A DNA stretch of 44,759 bases, from NCBI GenBank assembly GCA_919902985.1, contig CAKKSC010000012.1, positions 1-44,759 on the forward strand. The letters run 5' to 3'. The DNA is from Desulfuromonadales bacterium. Lineage in GTDB: Bacteria; Desulfobacterota; JAENJC01. The position numbers and the translations under genes were made by a program. The notes below the pieces were generated by a model, which saw only the letters and a list, made by a program, of their open reading frames with translations, was not told the origin of the DNA and made no database searches. Positions 10,365 through 18,709 of this stretch are shown one piece after another. How positions within the stretch are numbered: the first letter of the stretch is position 1; each line of letters opens with the position of its first letter.

Positions 10365-10562
10365 CTATTCACCAGAGGCGACAGCTGTGACCTTCCCTTC
10401 TGCAATCTCCCTCAGGGCAACGACTATCTCCTTATTGCCCCTTGGGTTCACCAGTGGGTGGGCACCCTGCACGAGCTGGCGAACCCTCTTTGTTGCCAAC
10501 ATGACCAGGGTAAAACGGTTATCCACTTGCTTTAAACAGTCTTCAACAGTTATTCTTGCCAT
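10365..10562 (-). CDS. rpoZ: RNA polymerase omega subunit
   Basis: Small assembly subunit of RNA polymerase, 65 residues. It has the N-terminal pattern ARITVEDCL, then [16 protein letters not shown] and a [19 protein letters not shown] core, which matches the family. AAAGGAGG lies eight bases before the ATG. Located between gmk (upstream on this strand) and relA/spoT, the classic arrangement. A 139-base gap before relA/spoT holds no gene. Confidence 0.95.
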   Translation of the reverse strand: MARITVEDCLKQVDNRFTLVMLATKRVRQLVQGAHPLVNPRGNKEIVVALREIAEGKVTAVASGE

Positions 10563-10600
10563 ATTTGTTGCCTCCTTTTAGGGTTCACCTGAAAATATAA

Positions 10601-10629
10601 ATTCCAGATTCCAAGCTCCAAATTCCAAA
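10601..10629. repeat. Short TTCCA-rich tandem-like repeat
   Basis: ATTCCAGATTCCAAGCTCCA and AATTCCAA repeat a TTCCA/CTCCA unit about every 8-10 bases, between gmk and rpoZ. It resembles low-complexity interspersed repeats of the same genome type seen at 25669-25734. The function is unknown. Confidence 0.4.
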
Positions 10630-10662
10630 GTAAGATTTACGCAGGGGCAATCCCTGCCTTTA

Positions 10663-11268
10663 CTATATCCCCCAATCTTCTTTTATCTGAGGAAGTATTA
10701 ACTCTCTCCGGCATCGCTCTGCAGCGATAACAGACTTAAGCCTCTCCACCGCATCTTCAAAAAGGTCATTAACTATTATATAGTCGTAATTCACTATCCG
10801 CCCTATCTCTTCCCTGGCATTCAAGAGTCTTGCCTTTATCAGTTCGTTCCCTTCGGTTCCCCTTCCTCTGAGCCGCTTTTCAAGCTCTTCAGGATCGGGA
10901 GGGAGGACAAATATATAGACTCCCTGATTAAGCTTTTGCCTTATCTGTCCGGCACCCTGCACATCTATGTCCAGGATAACGTCTATTCCTTCTGCTTCAT
11001 ATCTCCTTAATGTCTCCTCGGCAGTCCCGTATTTATTGCCATGAACAATGGCCCACTCAACAAACCCATCCCTCTCAACCATTTTAACAAAGATATCTTC
11101 AGATACAAAATGGTAATCAACACCATCTATCTCATTAACCCTTGGAGTCCTGGTCGTATAGGAAATTGAATGGCGGATACCTGGTAAAAGTTCAACAACC
11201 TGTTTACACAACGATGTCTTTCCTGCCCCTGATGGGGCAGACACAACAAATATAAGCCCTTTACGCAT
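10663..11268 (-). CDS. gmk: Guanylate kinase
   Basis: Phosphorylates GMP to GDP. The protein (201 residues from the chosen start) carries the P-loop SAPSGAGKTSL, the GMP-binding SYTTR and a D-G-V-D-Y-H-F stretch, and a lid with RLRGRG. The start at 11268 follows GGGGTGG; a longer in-frame start at 11343 would run through a palindromic repeat and into remA, and is rejected. It lies between remA and rpoZ in the standard order. Confidence 0.95.
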   Translation of the reverse strand: MRKGLIFVVSAPSGAGKTSLCKQVVELLPGIRHSISYTTRTPRVNEIDGVDYHFVSEDIFVKMVERDGFVEWAIVHGNKYGTAEETLRRYEAEGIDVILDIDVQGAGQIRQKLNQGVYIFVLPPDPEELEKRLRGRGTEGNELIKARLLNAREEIGRIVNYDYIIVNDLFEDAVERLKSVIAAERCRRELILPQIKEDWGI

Positions 11269-11278
11269 ATTAAAACCA

Positions 11279-11313
11279 CCCCTCACCTTAATCCTCTCCC
11301 CTAATGGGAGAGG
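11279..11313. repeat. CCTCTCCC palindromic repeat
   Basis: CCTCACCTTAATCCTCTCCC is followed by a CTAAT loop and GGGAGAGG, an 8-bp perfect hairpin stem (11293-11300 with 11306-11313). Same family as the blocks at 29465-29500 and 29881-29916. Its minus-strand reading supplies the last residues and the stop codon of remA. Confidence 0.7.
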
Positions 11314-11560
11314 AGAGAGACGAGGCTGAAAGCCTCTCTGCAACCCTCTCCATCTGCAATGCGGAGAGTATTATATGGTCGCTGTCCGTTATGATCACAG
11401 AACGAGTCATTCTACCCTCTGTTGCATCAACAAGCTTTCCCCTCGCCCTGGCATCCTCTTTTAACCTTTTCATAGGTGCAGAGGATGGAGAGATCACTGC
11501 CACAATCCTTCCAGCAGAGACAATATTGCCAAAACCTATATTTAAAACCTTTAATCCCAA
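11288..11560 (-). CDS. RemA (DUF370) family DNA-binding regulator
   Basis: Small regulator; in Bacillus, RemA binds DNA and activates biofilm-matrix genes. This 90-residue protein has the family pattern [19 protein letters not shown], then [13 protein letters not shown] and [19 protein letters not shown]. The start appears to be TTG at 11560 with AAGGA just upstream; no in-frame ATG gives the conserved N-terminus. The final residues (SSPIRGED) are encoded by a palindromic repeat, so the original C-terminus may have been replaced. The yicC-remA-gmk order is conserved in many bacteria. Its target genes are unknown; the polysaccharide genes of this window are candidates only by analogy. Confidence 0.88.
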   Translation of the reverse strand: MGLKVLNIGFGNIVSAGRIVAVISPSSAPMKRLKEDARARGKLVDATEGRMTRSVIITDSDHIILSALQMERVAERLSASSLSSPIRGED

Positions 11561-11601
11561 TTATCCTTCATCCCTTTACGAGCACGCACATGGGTCTGCC
11601 C

Positions 11602-12474
11602 TTACTCTATGTTCTGTACCTGCTCTCTGATTTTCTCGATTTTCGCCTTCACATCAACAACCTTCTGTGAGATGACCGCGTCGTTTCCCTTTGAGCCTAT
11701 AGTGTTTACCTCGCGGTTTATCTCCTGGAGGAGGAAATCAAGCTTTCTGCCGGAAGGTTCAGGGGAAACGGCTATAGCTTTAAACTGTCCAAGATGGCTT
11801 TTCAGCCTTACTATCTCTTCAGATATGTCACATCTGTCGGCAAAGCAGGCCACTTCCTGAACCAGACGTCCCTGGTCCGGCTCATATCCCATGCCTCTAA
11901 TCCTATCCGCCAATCTATTTTTATAAGACGCTACTACTACGGGGGCGCGTTCTTCGACATCGTCAATCGCCCTATCTATCTGTTCAAGTCTACCAAGTAT
12001 ATCTCCCGTCAGGGCCACGCCCTCTGCCCTCTTCATATCATCCAGGGCTGTGAGGCCTTTCTTTATCGCTGCCTCTATGAAAGACCAGTCCCTCTTAATA
12101 TCCAGAGGCTCTTCCTTCATGGTGATGATATCCGGGACAGAACTTATGTCCCTAACGGTTATTTCACCGGCAAGCCCCAACCGGTACTTAAGGGTGCAAA
12201 GGGCTGAATAGTATGAATCTGCCAGAGGAATGTTTAATTCAAGCCCTAACGCCGCTCCTTCAGTCCCTTCTATTGTGAGAGTTACATCCAGTTTCCCCCT
12301 TGAAATGCTGCCTGAAACACACTTCTTTATGTCCCCTTCCAATGCCGTATAACGCCTTGGAAGCCTGATGCTTACATCGCAGTACCGGTGGTTTACAGAC
12401 CTTAGTTCAACAGTAAACCTTAGCCCTTCGCATTCGGCCTCACCCTTTCCATAACCTGTCATGCTCTTGATCAT
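11602..12474 (-). CDS. yicC: YicC/YloC family endoribonuclease
   Basis: Member of the YicC family, recently shown in E. coli and Bacillus to be RNA endonucleases. The 290-residue protein starts with the hallmark MIKSMTGYGKGE, has an N-terminal YicC_N domain, and ends with the DUF1732 segment containing LDFLLQEINREVNTIGSK. Normal family length. It is transcribed between the heptose kinase gene and remA, a common neighbourhood. Confidence 0.93.
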   Translation of the reverse strand: MIKSMTGYGKGEAECEGLRFTVELRSVNHRYCDVSIRLPRRYTALEGDIKKCVSGSISRGKLDVTLTIEGTEGAALGLELNIPLADSYYSALCTLKYRLGLAGEITVRDISSVPDIITMKEEPLDIKRDWSFIEAAIKKGLTALDDMKRAEGVALTGDILGRLEQIDRAIDDVEERAPVVVASYKNRLADRIRGMGYEPDQGRLVQEVACFADRCDISEEIVRLKSHLGQFKAIAVSPEPSGRKLDFLLQEINREVNTIGSKGNDAVISQKVVDVKAKIEKIREQVQNIE

Positions 12475-12500
12475 TTAAAAACCTTCAATCCGCCAATGAG

Positions 12501-13481
12501 CTATTCACTGTTCACTGCCTTTTTGATCTCTTCGGCAGTGACGGTGGCAGTGCCCACCTTCCCAACAACTATCCCGGCAGCATAATTGGATAGATAGGCT
12601 GCCTCTTTAAAACCGCCGCCTGCAGCCAGGGCCAGGGTGAATGCGCTTATCACCGTGTCACCTGCTCCGGTTACGTCATAGACCTCTTTTGCAACGGTAG
12701 GAATGTGGGTAACATCTCCATTTTCTTCGAAGAGGCTCATCCCCTCCTCTCCTCTGGTAACAAGGACAGATTTGCATTTTAGCTTTTTAAGAAGGGCCTG
12801 CCCCGCTGTTATAACATCCTTTTCATTCTCTATCTTTATCCCGGCGCCCTCCGCGGCCTCAAGGTGGTTTGGAGTAAGCGCAGTAACTCCTGTATAGAAA
12901 GGGTAGTTGCCTGTCTTGGGGTCTACAACTATCGCCTTCTCCTTTGCTATCTTCAATATCTGCTTAAGCAGCTGCTCAGAGATCACACCCTTGCTGTAAT
13001 CTGAAACAACGACCGCATCAATGTTATCCAGCACGGTCGTAAGATAAGACACCATCCTCTGTATGCTGTCAGGGGATATGGGGCTCTTAGACTCCCTGTC
13101 ATAGCGTACCATCTGCTGACTGTGGGCCACTATCCTGGTCTTTACGGTAGTCGGCCTTTCGTGTTCAACAATCACACCCTCGGTGTCAACCCCAGCCAGT
13201 CGGAGTTCATGAATTACCTTTCTCCCCATGTCATCCGGCCCGATAACTCCGGCGACAAAGACATTACCCCCCAACGACCTTATATTGTTGACCACATTGG
13301 CAGCGCCACCCAATAGAAGTGTCTCCCTCGTGACATTTACAACAGGGACAGGGGCCTCCGGGGATATCCTTGAAACCTTTCCCCATATGTACTCATCCAC
13401 CATGATGTCTCCTATAACAAGCACCCTGGCATTAGGAAAGTTATTGAGTACCCTGTTAAGTTTTGGAAGCTCCACTTTCAA
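12501..13481 (-). CDS. rfaE1: D-glycero-beta-D-manno-heptose-7-phosphate kinase
   Basis: PfkB-type sugar kinase that phosphorylates heptose-7-phosphate for the LPS core. The 326-residue protein has LLGGAANVVNNIRSLGG near residue 55 and the C-terminal anion hole and catalytic aspartate in DVTGAGDTV. It equals the kinase half of HldE only; no cytidylyltransferase domain follows, so the second activity must be encoded elsewhere. The start is TTG at 13481 behind AAGGAG with seven bases between. It is the first gene of the minus-strand cluster leading to relA/spoT. Its presence indicates a heptose-containing LPS. Confidence 0.9.
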   Translation of the reverse strand: MKVELPKLNRVLNNFPNARVLVIGDIMVDEYIWGKVSRISPEAPVPVVNVTRETLLLGGAANVVNNIRSLGGNVFVAGVIGPDDMGRKVIHELRLAGVDTEGVIVEHERPTTVKTRIVAHSQQMVRYDRESKSPISPDSIQRMVSYLTTVLDNIDAVVVSDYSKGVISEQLLKQILKIAKEKAIVVDPKTGNYPFYTGVTALTPNHLEAAEGAGIKIENEKDVITAGQALLKKLKCKSVLVTRGEEGMSLFEENGDVTHIPTVAKEVYDVTGAGDTVISAFTLALAAGGGFKEAAYLSNYAAGIVVGKVGTATVTAEEIKKAVNSE

Positions 13482-13508
13482 TGCAGTTCTCCTTGTTCAT
13501 TATAAAAA

Positions 13509-13583
13509 AAGGATGAAGGTTGAAGGCTAAGGGATGAATTAACTGTTGTTTTTCATCCTTCAACCATTCAGCCCTCATCCTTG
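13509..13583. repeat. Inverted repeat (AAGGATGAAGG type)
   Basis: AAGGATGAAGGTTGAAGGCT at the left is echoed in inverted form at the right (CATCCTTCAACC, then AGCCCTCATCCTT). It lies between the heptose kinase start and tRNA-Pro. A further member of the set of intergenic palindromes in this window. Confidence 0.5.
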
Positions 13584-13593
13584 CTTTTTTATT

Positions 13594-13670
13594 TGGTCGG
13601 GGCGGCGGGATTCGAACCCACGACCCCACGCACCCCAAGCGTGTGCGCTACCAGGCTGCGCTACGCCCCG
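13594..13670 (-). tRNA. tRNA-Pro (anticodon GGG)
   Basis: On the minus strand the gene folds as a full cloverleaf: acceptor CGGGGCG/CGCCCCG, D arm GCGC...GCGC, anticodon stem CACGC/GCGTG around the loop TTGGGGT giving anticodon GGG, and T arm GTGGG-TTCGAAT-CCCGC. A discriminator A and an encoded CCA end the gene. Confidence 0.96.
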
Positions 13671-13721
13671 ACAAAATTCAGACAGGAAAGGATTTACCCA
13701 TTGCCTACCTCCGGAAACCCT

Positions 13722-14063
13722 TTACTCAAGCATTTCCCTTATACCTTCAAGCTCACTTTTAATCAGAGCCATTATATCACCTTGTTCGGAAAAGGGAATA
13801 TCTAATTGCTTCTTCTCCCTTTTTATATCCCTTATCCTCTTCTTGGCGCCTATGATGGTGTATTTCTCATCATAAAGGAGCCTCTTGATCTCCATTATAA
13901 GGGCGAGATCATCTCTGTCATAAATTCTTTGATTGGACCTTGTCTTTTCAGGGGAGACTATGCCAAACTCCGTCTCCCAATACCGCAGGACATGGGACTT
14001 CACCCCTGTTATTCTGCTGACCTCACCTATCCTGAAATATCTTTTGGATGATGGAAGTTCCAT
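13722..14063 (-). CDS. MerR-family transcriptional regulator
   Basis: DNA-binding regulator of 113 residues. The winged helix starts with YFRIGEVSRITGVKSHVLRY, followed by WETEFG, NQRIYDRDDL and a long C-terminal helix. No effector domain or metal-binding cysteines are present, so it is the short MerR form commonly found beside ihfA and pheT. The start is uncertain: ATG at 14063, ATG at 14075 and TTG at 14087 are all in frame and none has a good binding site, because the upstream DNA is an AT-rich repeat. Confidence 0.85.
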   Translation of the reverse strand: MELPSSKRYFRIGEVSRITGVKSHVLRYWETEFGIVSPEKTRSNQRIYDRDDLALIMEIKRLLYDEKYTIIGAKKRIRDIKREKKQLDIPFSEQGDIMALIKSELEGIREMLE

Positions 14064-14075
14064 GTTAAATCTCAT

Positions 14076-14159
14076 TGCAAAATTCAAAATGCAAAATTCA
14101 AAATGAAGGACGCTACTACTAACTTTTCAATTTTCACTTTTCAATTTGCAATTTGCAAT
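14076..14159. repeat. AT-rich repeat (AAAATTCAAAATGC units)
   Basis: GCAAAATTCAAAATG occurs twice in tandem at the left, and TTTTCAATTTTCACTTTTCA with CAATTTGCAATTTGCAATC lie at the right, giving an imperfect inverted repeat between ihfA and merR. It removes any normal ribosome-binding site for merR. Confidence 0.55.
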
Positions 14160-14160
14160 C

Positions 14161-14442
14161 TCATTCTTTATTTAATGCGTCCCTAAGGACATTGCTCGGC
14201 TTAAAGGTTAATACCTTCCTCGCCGGGATCTCTATCTCAGCGCCGGTCTGAGGGTTTCTGCCCCTCCTGCTCTTCTTCTCCTTCACTGTAAAGTTCCCAA
14301 ATCCTGCGACCTTTACTGTGCCTTCCCCGCGGCTCAACTCCTCCCTGATAAGATCAAAAGCCGACTCAACGATCTCGTACGACTCTCGCTTGGGGAAGCC
14401 AACCCTTTCATAGACCTTTTCCACAATCTCAGCCTTTGTCAT
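14161..14442 (-). CDS. ihfA: Integration host factor alpha subunit (HU/IHF family)
   Basis: DNA-bending protein of 93 residues. It begins MTKAEIVEKVYERVGFPK and has the DNA-contact arm with GRNPQTGAEIEIPARKV, the R-N-P motif included. The position directly downstream of pheT (11 bases) is the typical place of ihfA, which is why alpha is preferred to HU. AAAGGAGG precedes the ATG. Confidence 0.93.
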   Translation of the reverse strand: MTKAEIVEKVYERVGFPKRESYEIVESAFDLIREELSRGEGTVKVAGFGNFTVKEKKSRRGRNPQTGAEIEIPARKVLTFKPSNVLRDALNKE

Positions 14443-14453
14443 ACCTGCCTCCT

Positions 14454-16832
14454 TTATTCCCTTAAAACCCCGCCCACCTCATCCTTTACGGCAGCAAGAA
14501 CTTTCTCATGCAGTATATTCACCTCTTCTTCCCTCAACGTCCTGTCATTGGCCTGATACCTGATGGAATAGGCCATGCTCTTTTTTCCATCAGGGACATG
14601 TTTCCCCTGATAAAGGTCAAACAGAAATAGTTCAGTAATAAGCGGGTCTACATCCTTAATTACCTTATAAACCCTCTCAGCCGGGACATCGTCATCCAGG
14701 ACAATGGCAATGTCTCTCGAAACAGCAGGGAATTTCGGGATATGGGCAAAAGAAACAGACCTTGTCAACTCCATGAGAGGCTTCAACTCTATTTCAAACA
14801 CATATGCCCTTCCCTTTATATCAAATCTCTCCATGACATCAGGGTGCACCTCTCCCAATACCCCTGCATCCTGGTCAAATACCTCCACAGTTGCAGACTT
14901 GCCGGGATGGAGATACTGGATGGTATCGCTGGGAGCAAATACTGCTGATACCCCCGCACTGTTTAAGAGATTTTCCACGACCCCTTTAACATCAAAGAAG
15001 TCCAACTCCTCAGCCGGAAGGTTCCATCTCTTCCCATACCTGAGCCCGGTCAATATCCCGGTAACAACCATCCTTTCGCCTCTGTCATCACCACAAAACG
15101 GGAAGACCCTTCCTATCTCAAAGAACTTCAGGTCTTCATTCTGATGACTATGGTTCCTTCCAACAACCTCAAGGAGCAATGGTATTATGGTTGTCCTCAT
15201 CACAGACTGTTCTTCGCTTATCGGGTTTAAAAGCCTCACAGGCACAACGTTTGAAGGGAGGAATGGTGAAATCGCCTTTGGGGAGGTAAAACCGTATGTC
15301 ACAGCCTCGTAGAAACCCATACCTATCATGGCTCCCCTGAGCCTGTCCTCCAATATCCCTTTTTTATTCTTCTCTCCTGCCCTCGCCTCCACCTTCGGAT
15401 ATGTAACAGGTATGATGTCGTAACCTTTCAGCCTCGCCACCTCTTCTATGAGGTCTATCTCCCTGGTCAGGTCAACCCTGAAGGTAGGTGGAGTAACCAT
15501 TATCCGCTCTCTATCCATTTCTTTTACAGCAAGCCCAAGTCCATTAAATCCATAAATAACCGAATCCATGTCCAGGTCTATCCCAAGAATGGACTTTGCC
15601 CTGCCCAGCCTCATCTCTATATTTACAGGGTTCATCTTGTTCGGATATATATCTATGAGCCCTGAAGAAGGGTTTCCACCGGCAAGCTCCAATATAAGTC
15701 CAATCGCCCTGTTCGAGGCATGAAGAACACCGTTAGGGTCAACCCCTCTCTCAAAGCGATGAGATGACTCTGTATGCAGTCCAAACCTCTTAGAGGCCTT
15801 CCTTACGATGGATGGCTTGAAACAGGCGCTCTCAAGGAGGATATCTGTGGTTATCTCTGAAACCTCTGACCCCATTCCTCCCATCACGCCTGCAATTGCC
15901 AACGGTTTTTCGTTGTCTGCAATTATCAATGTTTCGCTGCCAAGAGACCTTTCTATGCCGTCGAGGGTCGTTATTTTTTCTTCTTCAGATCCCTTTCTTA
16001 CTACAATCTTGTTACCACATAGGAGGCTGAGGTCAAAGGCGTGGAGCGGCTGACCTGTCTCCAGCATTACATAGTTTGTCACATCAACCACATTGTTGAT
16101 AGTCCTGATACCGGAGGCCTCAAGCCTTCTCTTAATCCACAAGGGGGACGGCACTATCTTTACATCCCTGATTATCCTCCCTGTATACCTTGGACATGCG
16201 TCTGAATCCCGCATATCCACCGATACTCCCGATGTATCCAGGTCGCCCTCAGTAAACTCGACCTTTTGCCTCTTGAGGTACTTTCCTGTAAGGGCCGCAA
16301 CCTCCCGCGCAATACCTATAACTGAAAGGCAGTCAGACCTGTTTGGAGTAATGTTTATATCAAATACAGTATCATCCAGCATAAGGGCCTTCGCAAAAGG
16401 AGTTCCAAGAGTTAACGTATCCTGCAGGATCATGAGACCTGAGGACTCCTTGGCAAGACCAAGCTCAACCTCAGAACAGAGCATGCCTTCAGAAACTTCG
16501 CCCCTTATCTTACTCTTAACAATTTTTGTACCGTTGGGAAGGTGTGCGCCTGGGAGGGCTAGGGCAACTAAGTCTCCCTCCTTCATATTCTTTGCACCGC
16601 AGACAATCGAATGGGTTTTATCGCCGGTGCTCACAGAACAGAGTGTGAGCCTGTCGGCATTCGGGTGGGAATTCATGGAGAGTATTCGGGCAACAACTAC
16701 ATTATTAAGCCCTTCTCCAAGCTTAGAGATCCCCTCCACTTCCAGACCTGCGGTTATCAATGTCTCAGCAAGTCTCTCAGGAGAGAAATCTATATCAACG
16801 AAATCACTTAGCCAGTTTAGGGATATTTTCAT
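14454..16832 (-). CDS. pheT: Phenylalanyl-tRNA synthetase beta subunit
   Basis: Large subunit of the alpha2-beta2 PheRS. The 792-residue protein has the usual parts: N-terminal domain (WLSDFVDID), an EMAP-type tRNA-binding fold (about 40-150), the B3/B4 editing region (about 200-400, GQPLHAFDLS), the B5 domain, a catalytic-like core, and the C-terminal FDX-anticodon-binding domain (PAVSRDIAIVLDDDVP onward, last ~95 residues). Normal length. It lies 103 bases downstream of pheS; that gap holds a palindromic repeat. Confidence 0.97.
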   Translation of the reverse strand: MKISLNWLSDFVDIDFSPERLAETLITAGLEVEGISKLGEGLNNVVVARILSMNSHPNADRLTLCSVSTGDKTHSIVCGAKNMKEGDLVALALPGAHLPNGTKIVKSKIRGEVSEGMLCSEVELGLAKESSGLMILQDTLTLGTPFAKALMLDDTVFDINITPNRSDCLSVIGIAREVAALTGKYLKRQKVEFTEGDLDTSGVSVDMRDSDACPRYTGRIIRDVKIVPSPLWIKRRLEASGIRTINNVVDVTNYVMLETGQPLHAFDLSLLCGNKIVVRKGSEEEKITTLDGIERSLGSETLIIADNEKPLAIAGVMGGMGSEVSEITTDILLESACFKPSIVRKASKRFGLHTESSHRFERGVDPNGVLHASNRAIGLILELAGGNPSSGLIDIYPNKMNPVNIEMRLGRAKSILGIDLDMDSVIYGFNGLGLAVKEMDRERIMVTPPTFRVDLTREIDLIEEVARLKGYDIIPVTYPKVEARAGEKNKKGILEDRLRGAMIGMGFYEAVTYGFTSPKAISPFLPSNVVPVRLLNPISEEQSVMRTTIIPLLLEVVGRNHSHQNEDLKFFEIGRVFPFCGDDRGERMVVTGILTGLRYGKRWNLPAEELDFFDVKGVVENLLNSAGVSAVFAPSDTIQYLHPGKSATVEVFDQDAGVLGEVHPDVMERFDIKGRAYVFEIELKPLMELTRSVSFAHIPKFPAVSRDIAIVLDDDVPAERVYKVIKDVDPLITELFLFDLYQGKHVPDGKKSMAYSIRYQANDRTLREEEVNILHEKVLAAVKDEVGGVLRE

Positions 16833-16851
16833 AATTTTAAAGTCATAACTT

Positions 16852-16912
16852 ACCGCTGAGACGCGGAGACGCAGAGGAAACCATTTACAGATTTTCTCAG
16901 CGCCTCTGCGGT
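16852..16912. repeat. ACCGC...GCGGT intergenic palindrome, copy 1
   Basis: Starts ACCGCTGAGACGCGGAGACG and ends CTCAGCGCCTCTGCGGT, so the ends are inverted copies of one another. It fills the pheS-pheT gap. Related blocks lie at 18622-18687 and 23464-23480. Confidence 0.75.
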
Positions 16913-16935
16913 GAAAATAAGCTTTTCAGCAATAA

Positions 16936-17952
16936 TCAAAATTGATTCAGGAACCTTATGTCGTTCTCAAAGAAGAGCCTTATATCATTTATCTTGTATT
17001 TCAGCATGGCTATCCTCTCTATGCCCATGCCGAAGGCAAAACCGGTATATATCTCAGGGTCGTATTTCACAAAATTGAATACGGCCGGATCCACCATCCC
17101 GCAACCCATAATCTCAAGCCACCCTGTACCTGAGCAGACCCTGCACCCGTCACCCCTGCAAAGAACACACTGGATATCTACCTCTGCAGAAGGTTCTGTA
17201 AAAGGGAAGAAGCTCGGCCTGAACCTTAACGACACGTCCTCTCCAAACATCTCGCCAACGAAGGTCTTAAGTATACCTTTGAGGTCTCCAAAGGATATCC
17301 CCCTGTCTACTATAAGTCCCTCTACCTGATGAAACATTGGAGAGTGGGTGACATCGGAGTCACATCTGTAAACAGACCCTGTGGCGATGATCCTTATCGG
17401 AGGGGCCTGTCTCTCCATTGTCCTTATCTGAACAGGTGACGTATGGGTCCTGAGGACAATATCCTCGGATATATAGAAGGTATCCTGCATGTCCCTGGCT
17501 GGATGGTCTTTGGGAATATTCAGGGCCTCAAAATTGTAGTAATCAGTCTCGATCTCCGGGCCGTCAGCCACAGAAAACCCGATCCTCGTGAATATGCCGA
17601 TCACCTCATCCATCACAGTGGTAAGCGGGTGCCTTTTTCCGACCGATACCCTTCTGCCTGGGAGAGATATATCAACCTTCTCCTTCTTTAGAGAATCCTC
17701 AGTGGCCATCTTCTTTATGGATAGTAGCCTTCCGTTAAGCGCATCCTCCAGGCTGTCTTTTACAATATTTACAAGCTGTCCAAAGGCTGGGCGCTCAGAC
17801 GGAGAAAGGCTTCCCATCTCCTTCATGATCGCCGTGATCTCACCCTTCTTTCCGAGATAACGGGCCTTTACAGAGATGAGCTCCTGCTCGTCAGGCGCCT
17901 TATCTATAAGGACAAGCGCCTCTTCCTTAAGCCTTTCAAGACTTCCCTTCAT
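16936..17952 (-). CDS. pheS: Phenylalanyl-tRNA synthetase alpha subunit
   Basis: Catalytic subunit of PheRS, 338 residues. An N-terminal coiled coil is followed by the class II core: HPLTTVMDEV, the motif-2 region with RTHTSPVQIRTM, FHQVEGLIVD, and motif 3 with GFAFGMGIERIAMLKY. The start ATG at 17952 lies one base from the rplT stop, so it is likely co-translated with rplT. Confidence 0.97.
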   Translation of the reverse strand: MKGSLERLKEEALVLIDKAPDEQELISVKARYLGKKGEITAIMKEMGSLSPSERPAFGQLVNIVKDSLEDALNGRLLSIKKMATEDSLKKEKVDISLPGRRVSVGKRHPLTTVMDEVIGIFTRIGFSVADGPEIETDYYNFEALNIPKDHPARDMQDTFYISEDIVLRTHTSPVQIRTMERQAPPIRIIATGSVYRCDSDVTHSPMFHQVEGLIVDRGISFGDLKGILKTFVGEMFGEDVSLRFRPSFFPFTEPSAEVDIQCVLCRGDGCRVCSGTGWLEIMGCGMVDPAVFNFVKYDPEIYTGFAFGMGIERIAMLKYKINDIRLFFENDIRFLNQF

Positions 17953-17953
17953 C

Positions 17954-18310
17954 TTATTTAGTGTTTTCTTTGGCTATCGTTATAAGCCTGGAAAAACCAG
18001 CAGGGTCGTTCACACAGAGGTCGGCCAGTACCTTCCTGTCAAGATCGACACCGCCTTTTTTGAGGCCGGCAATGAACTTGCTGTACGACAGGTCGGACAT
18101 CCTCACAGCCGCATTTATCCTTGTGATCCAGAGGGCCCTGAACTCTCTCTTCTTGACCTTCCTGTCCCTGAATGCGTAGTTAAGACCTTTATCTATGGTC
18201 TCCATAGCTGTCTTCAAACGGATCCTTCTGCTGCTATAAAAACCCTTTGCCAACTTCAGTATCGCTTTTCTCTTGTTTTTACCTTTAGGTCCTCTTTTTA
18301 CTCTGGGCAT
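17954..18310 (-). CDS. rplT: 50S ribosomal protein L20
   Basis: Ribosomal protein of 118 residues, essential for early large-subunit assembly. It starts MPRVKRGPKGKNKRKAI, the family N-terminus, and contains WITRINAAVR and LDRKVLADL. The start at 18310 follows AAGGAG; a start 45 bases upstream would run through a repeat. Confidence 0.97.
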   Translation of the reverse strand: MPRVKRGPKGKNKRKAILKLAKGFYSSRRIRLKTAMETIDKGLNYAFRDRKVKKREFRALWITRINAAVRMSDLSYSKFIAGLKKGGVDLDRKVLADLCVNDPAGFSRLITIAKENTK

Positions 18311-18336
18311 TTCATTACTCCTTGATTTATTTTTCC

Positions 18337-18387
18337 GTAGGGGCAGGTCTTGCACCTGCCCAGGGCAACCGCAGGGGCCGCCCCTAC
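18337..18387. repeat. GTAGGGGC...GCCCCTAC palindrome, copy 1
   Basis: GTAGGGGCAGGTCTTGCACC begins a hairpin (GGGCAGGT/ACCTGCCC) and the block closes with GCCGCCCCTAC, inverted relative to the start. It lies between rpmI and rplT. Same family as 27888-27913 and 36569-36626. Confidence 0.75.
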
Positions 18388-18394
18388 ATTACAT

Positions 18395-18592
18395 TTAAAG
18401 ATAAGGCAGCAACCTCTTCATGTTCTTTTCATCCACCTTTGCAACAAGGCCGCCCTTCCGAAGCCCCCTCTTTCTTGAGGTAGTCTTGCTTGTAAGGATA
18501 TGTCTGGTGTTGGCCTTGCTCCTCTTTACCTTTCCCGACGCCGTCAGTTTAAACCTTTTGGCGGCCCCTCTATTCGTCTTAAGCTTTGGCAT
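18395..18592 (-). CDS. rpmI: 50S ribosomal protein L35
   Basis: Ribosomal protein of 65 residues, strongly basic, starting [20 protein letters not shown] and containing [12 protein letters not shown], which is diagnostic. AAAGGAGG precedes the ATG. Located between infC and rplT, the universal order. Confidence 0.97.
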   Translation of the reverse strand: MPKLKTNRGAAKRFKLTASGKVKRSKANTRHILTSKTTSRKRGLRKGGLVAKVDEKNMKRLLPYL

Positions 18593-18621
18593 ATGCCCTC
18601 CTTTTTAAAATCATATTTCTT

Positions 18622-18687
18622 ACCGCAGAGGCGCAGAGAAAACCTTTTATCTCTATTGTAAAAGATTACTCTCAGAGTCTCAGCGGT
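18622..18687. repeat. ACCGC...GCGGT intergenic palindrome, copy 2
   Basis: Starts ACCGCAGAGGCGCAGAGAAA and ends CTCAGAGTCTCAGCGGT. It fills the infC-rpmI gap. Ends match copy 1 at 16852-16912. Confidence 0.75.
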
Positions 18688-18709
18688 TAATTTGTTCTTG
18701 TAATGTACT

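Noticed and set aside
16093-16848. Plus-strand open frame of 251 codons opposite pheT
   Set aside because: Shadow of pheT; no ribosome-binding site and no recognisable product.
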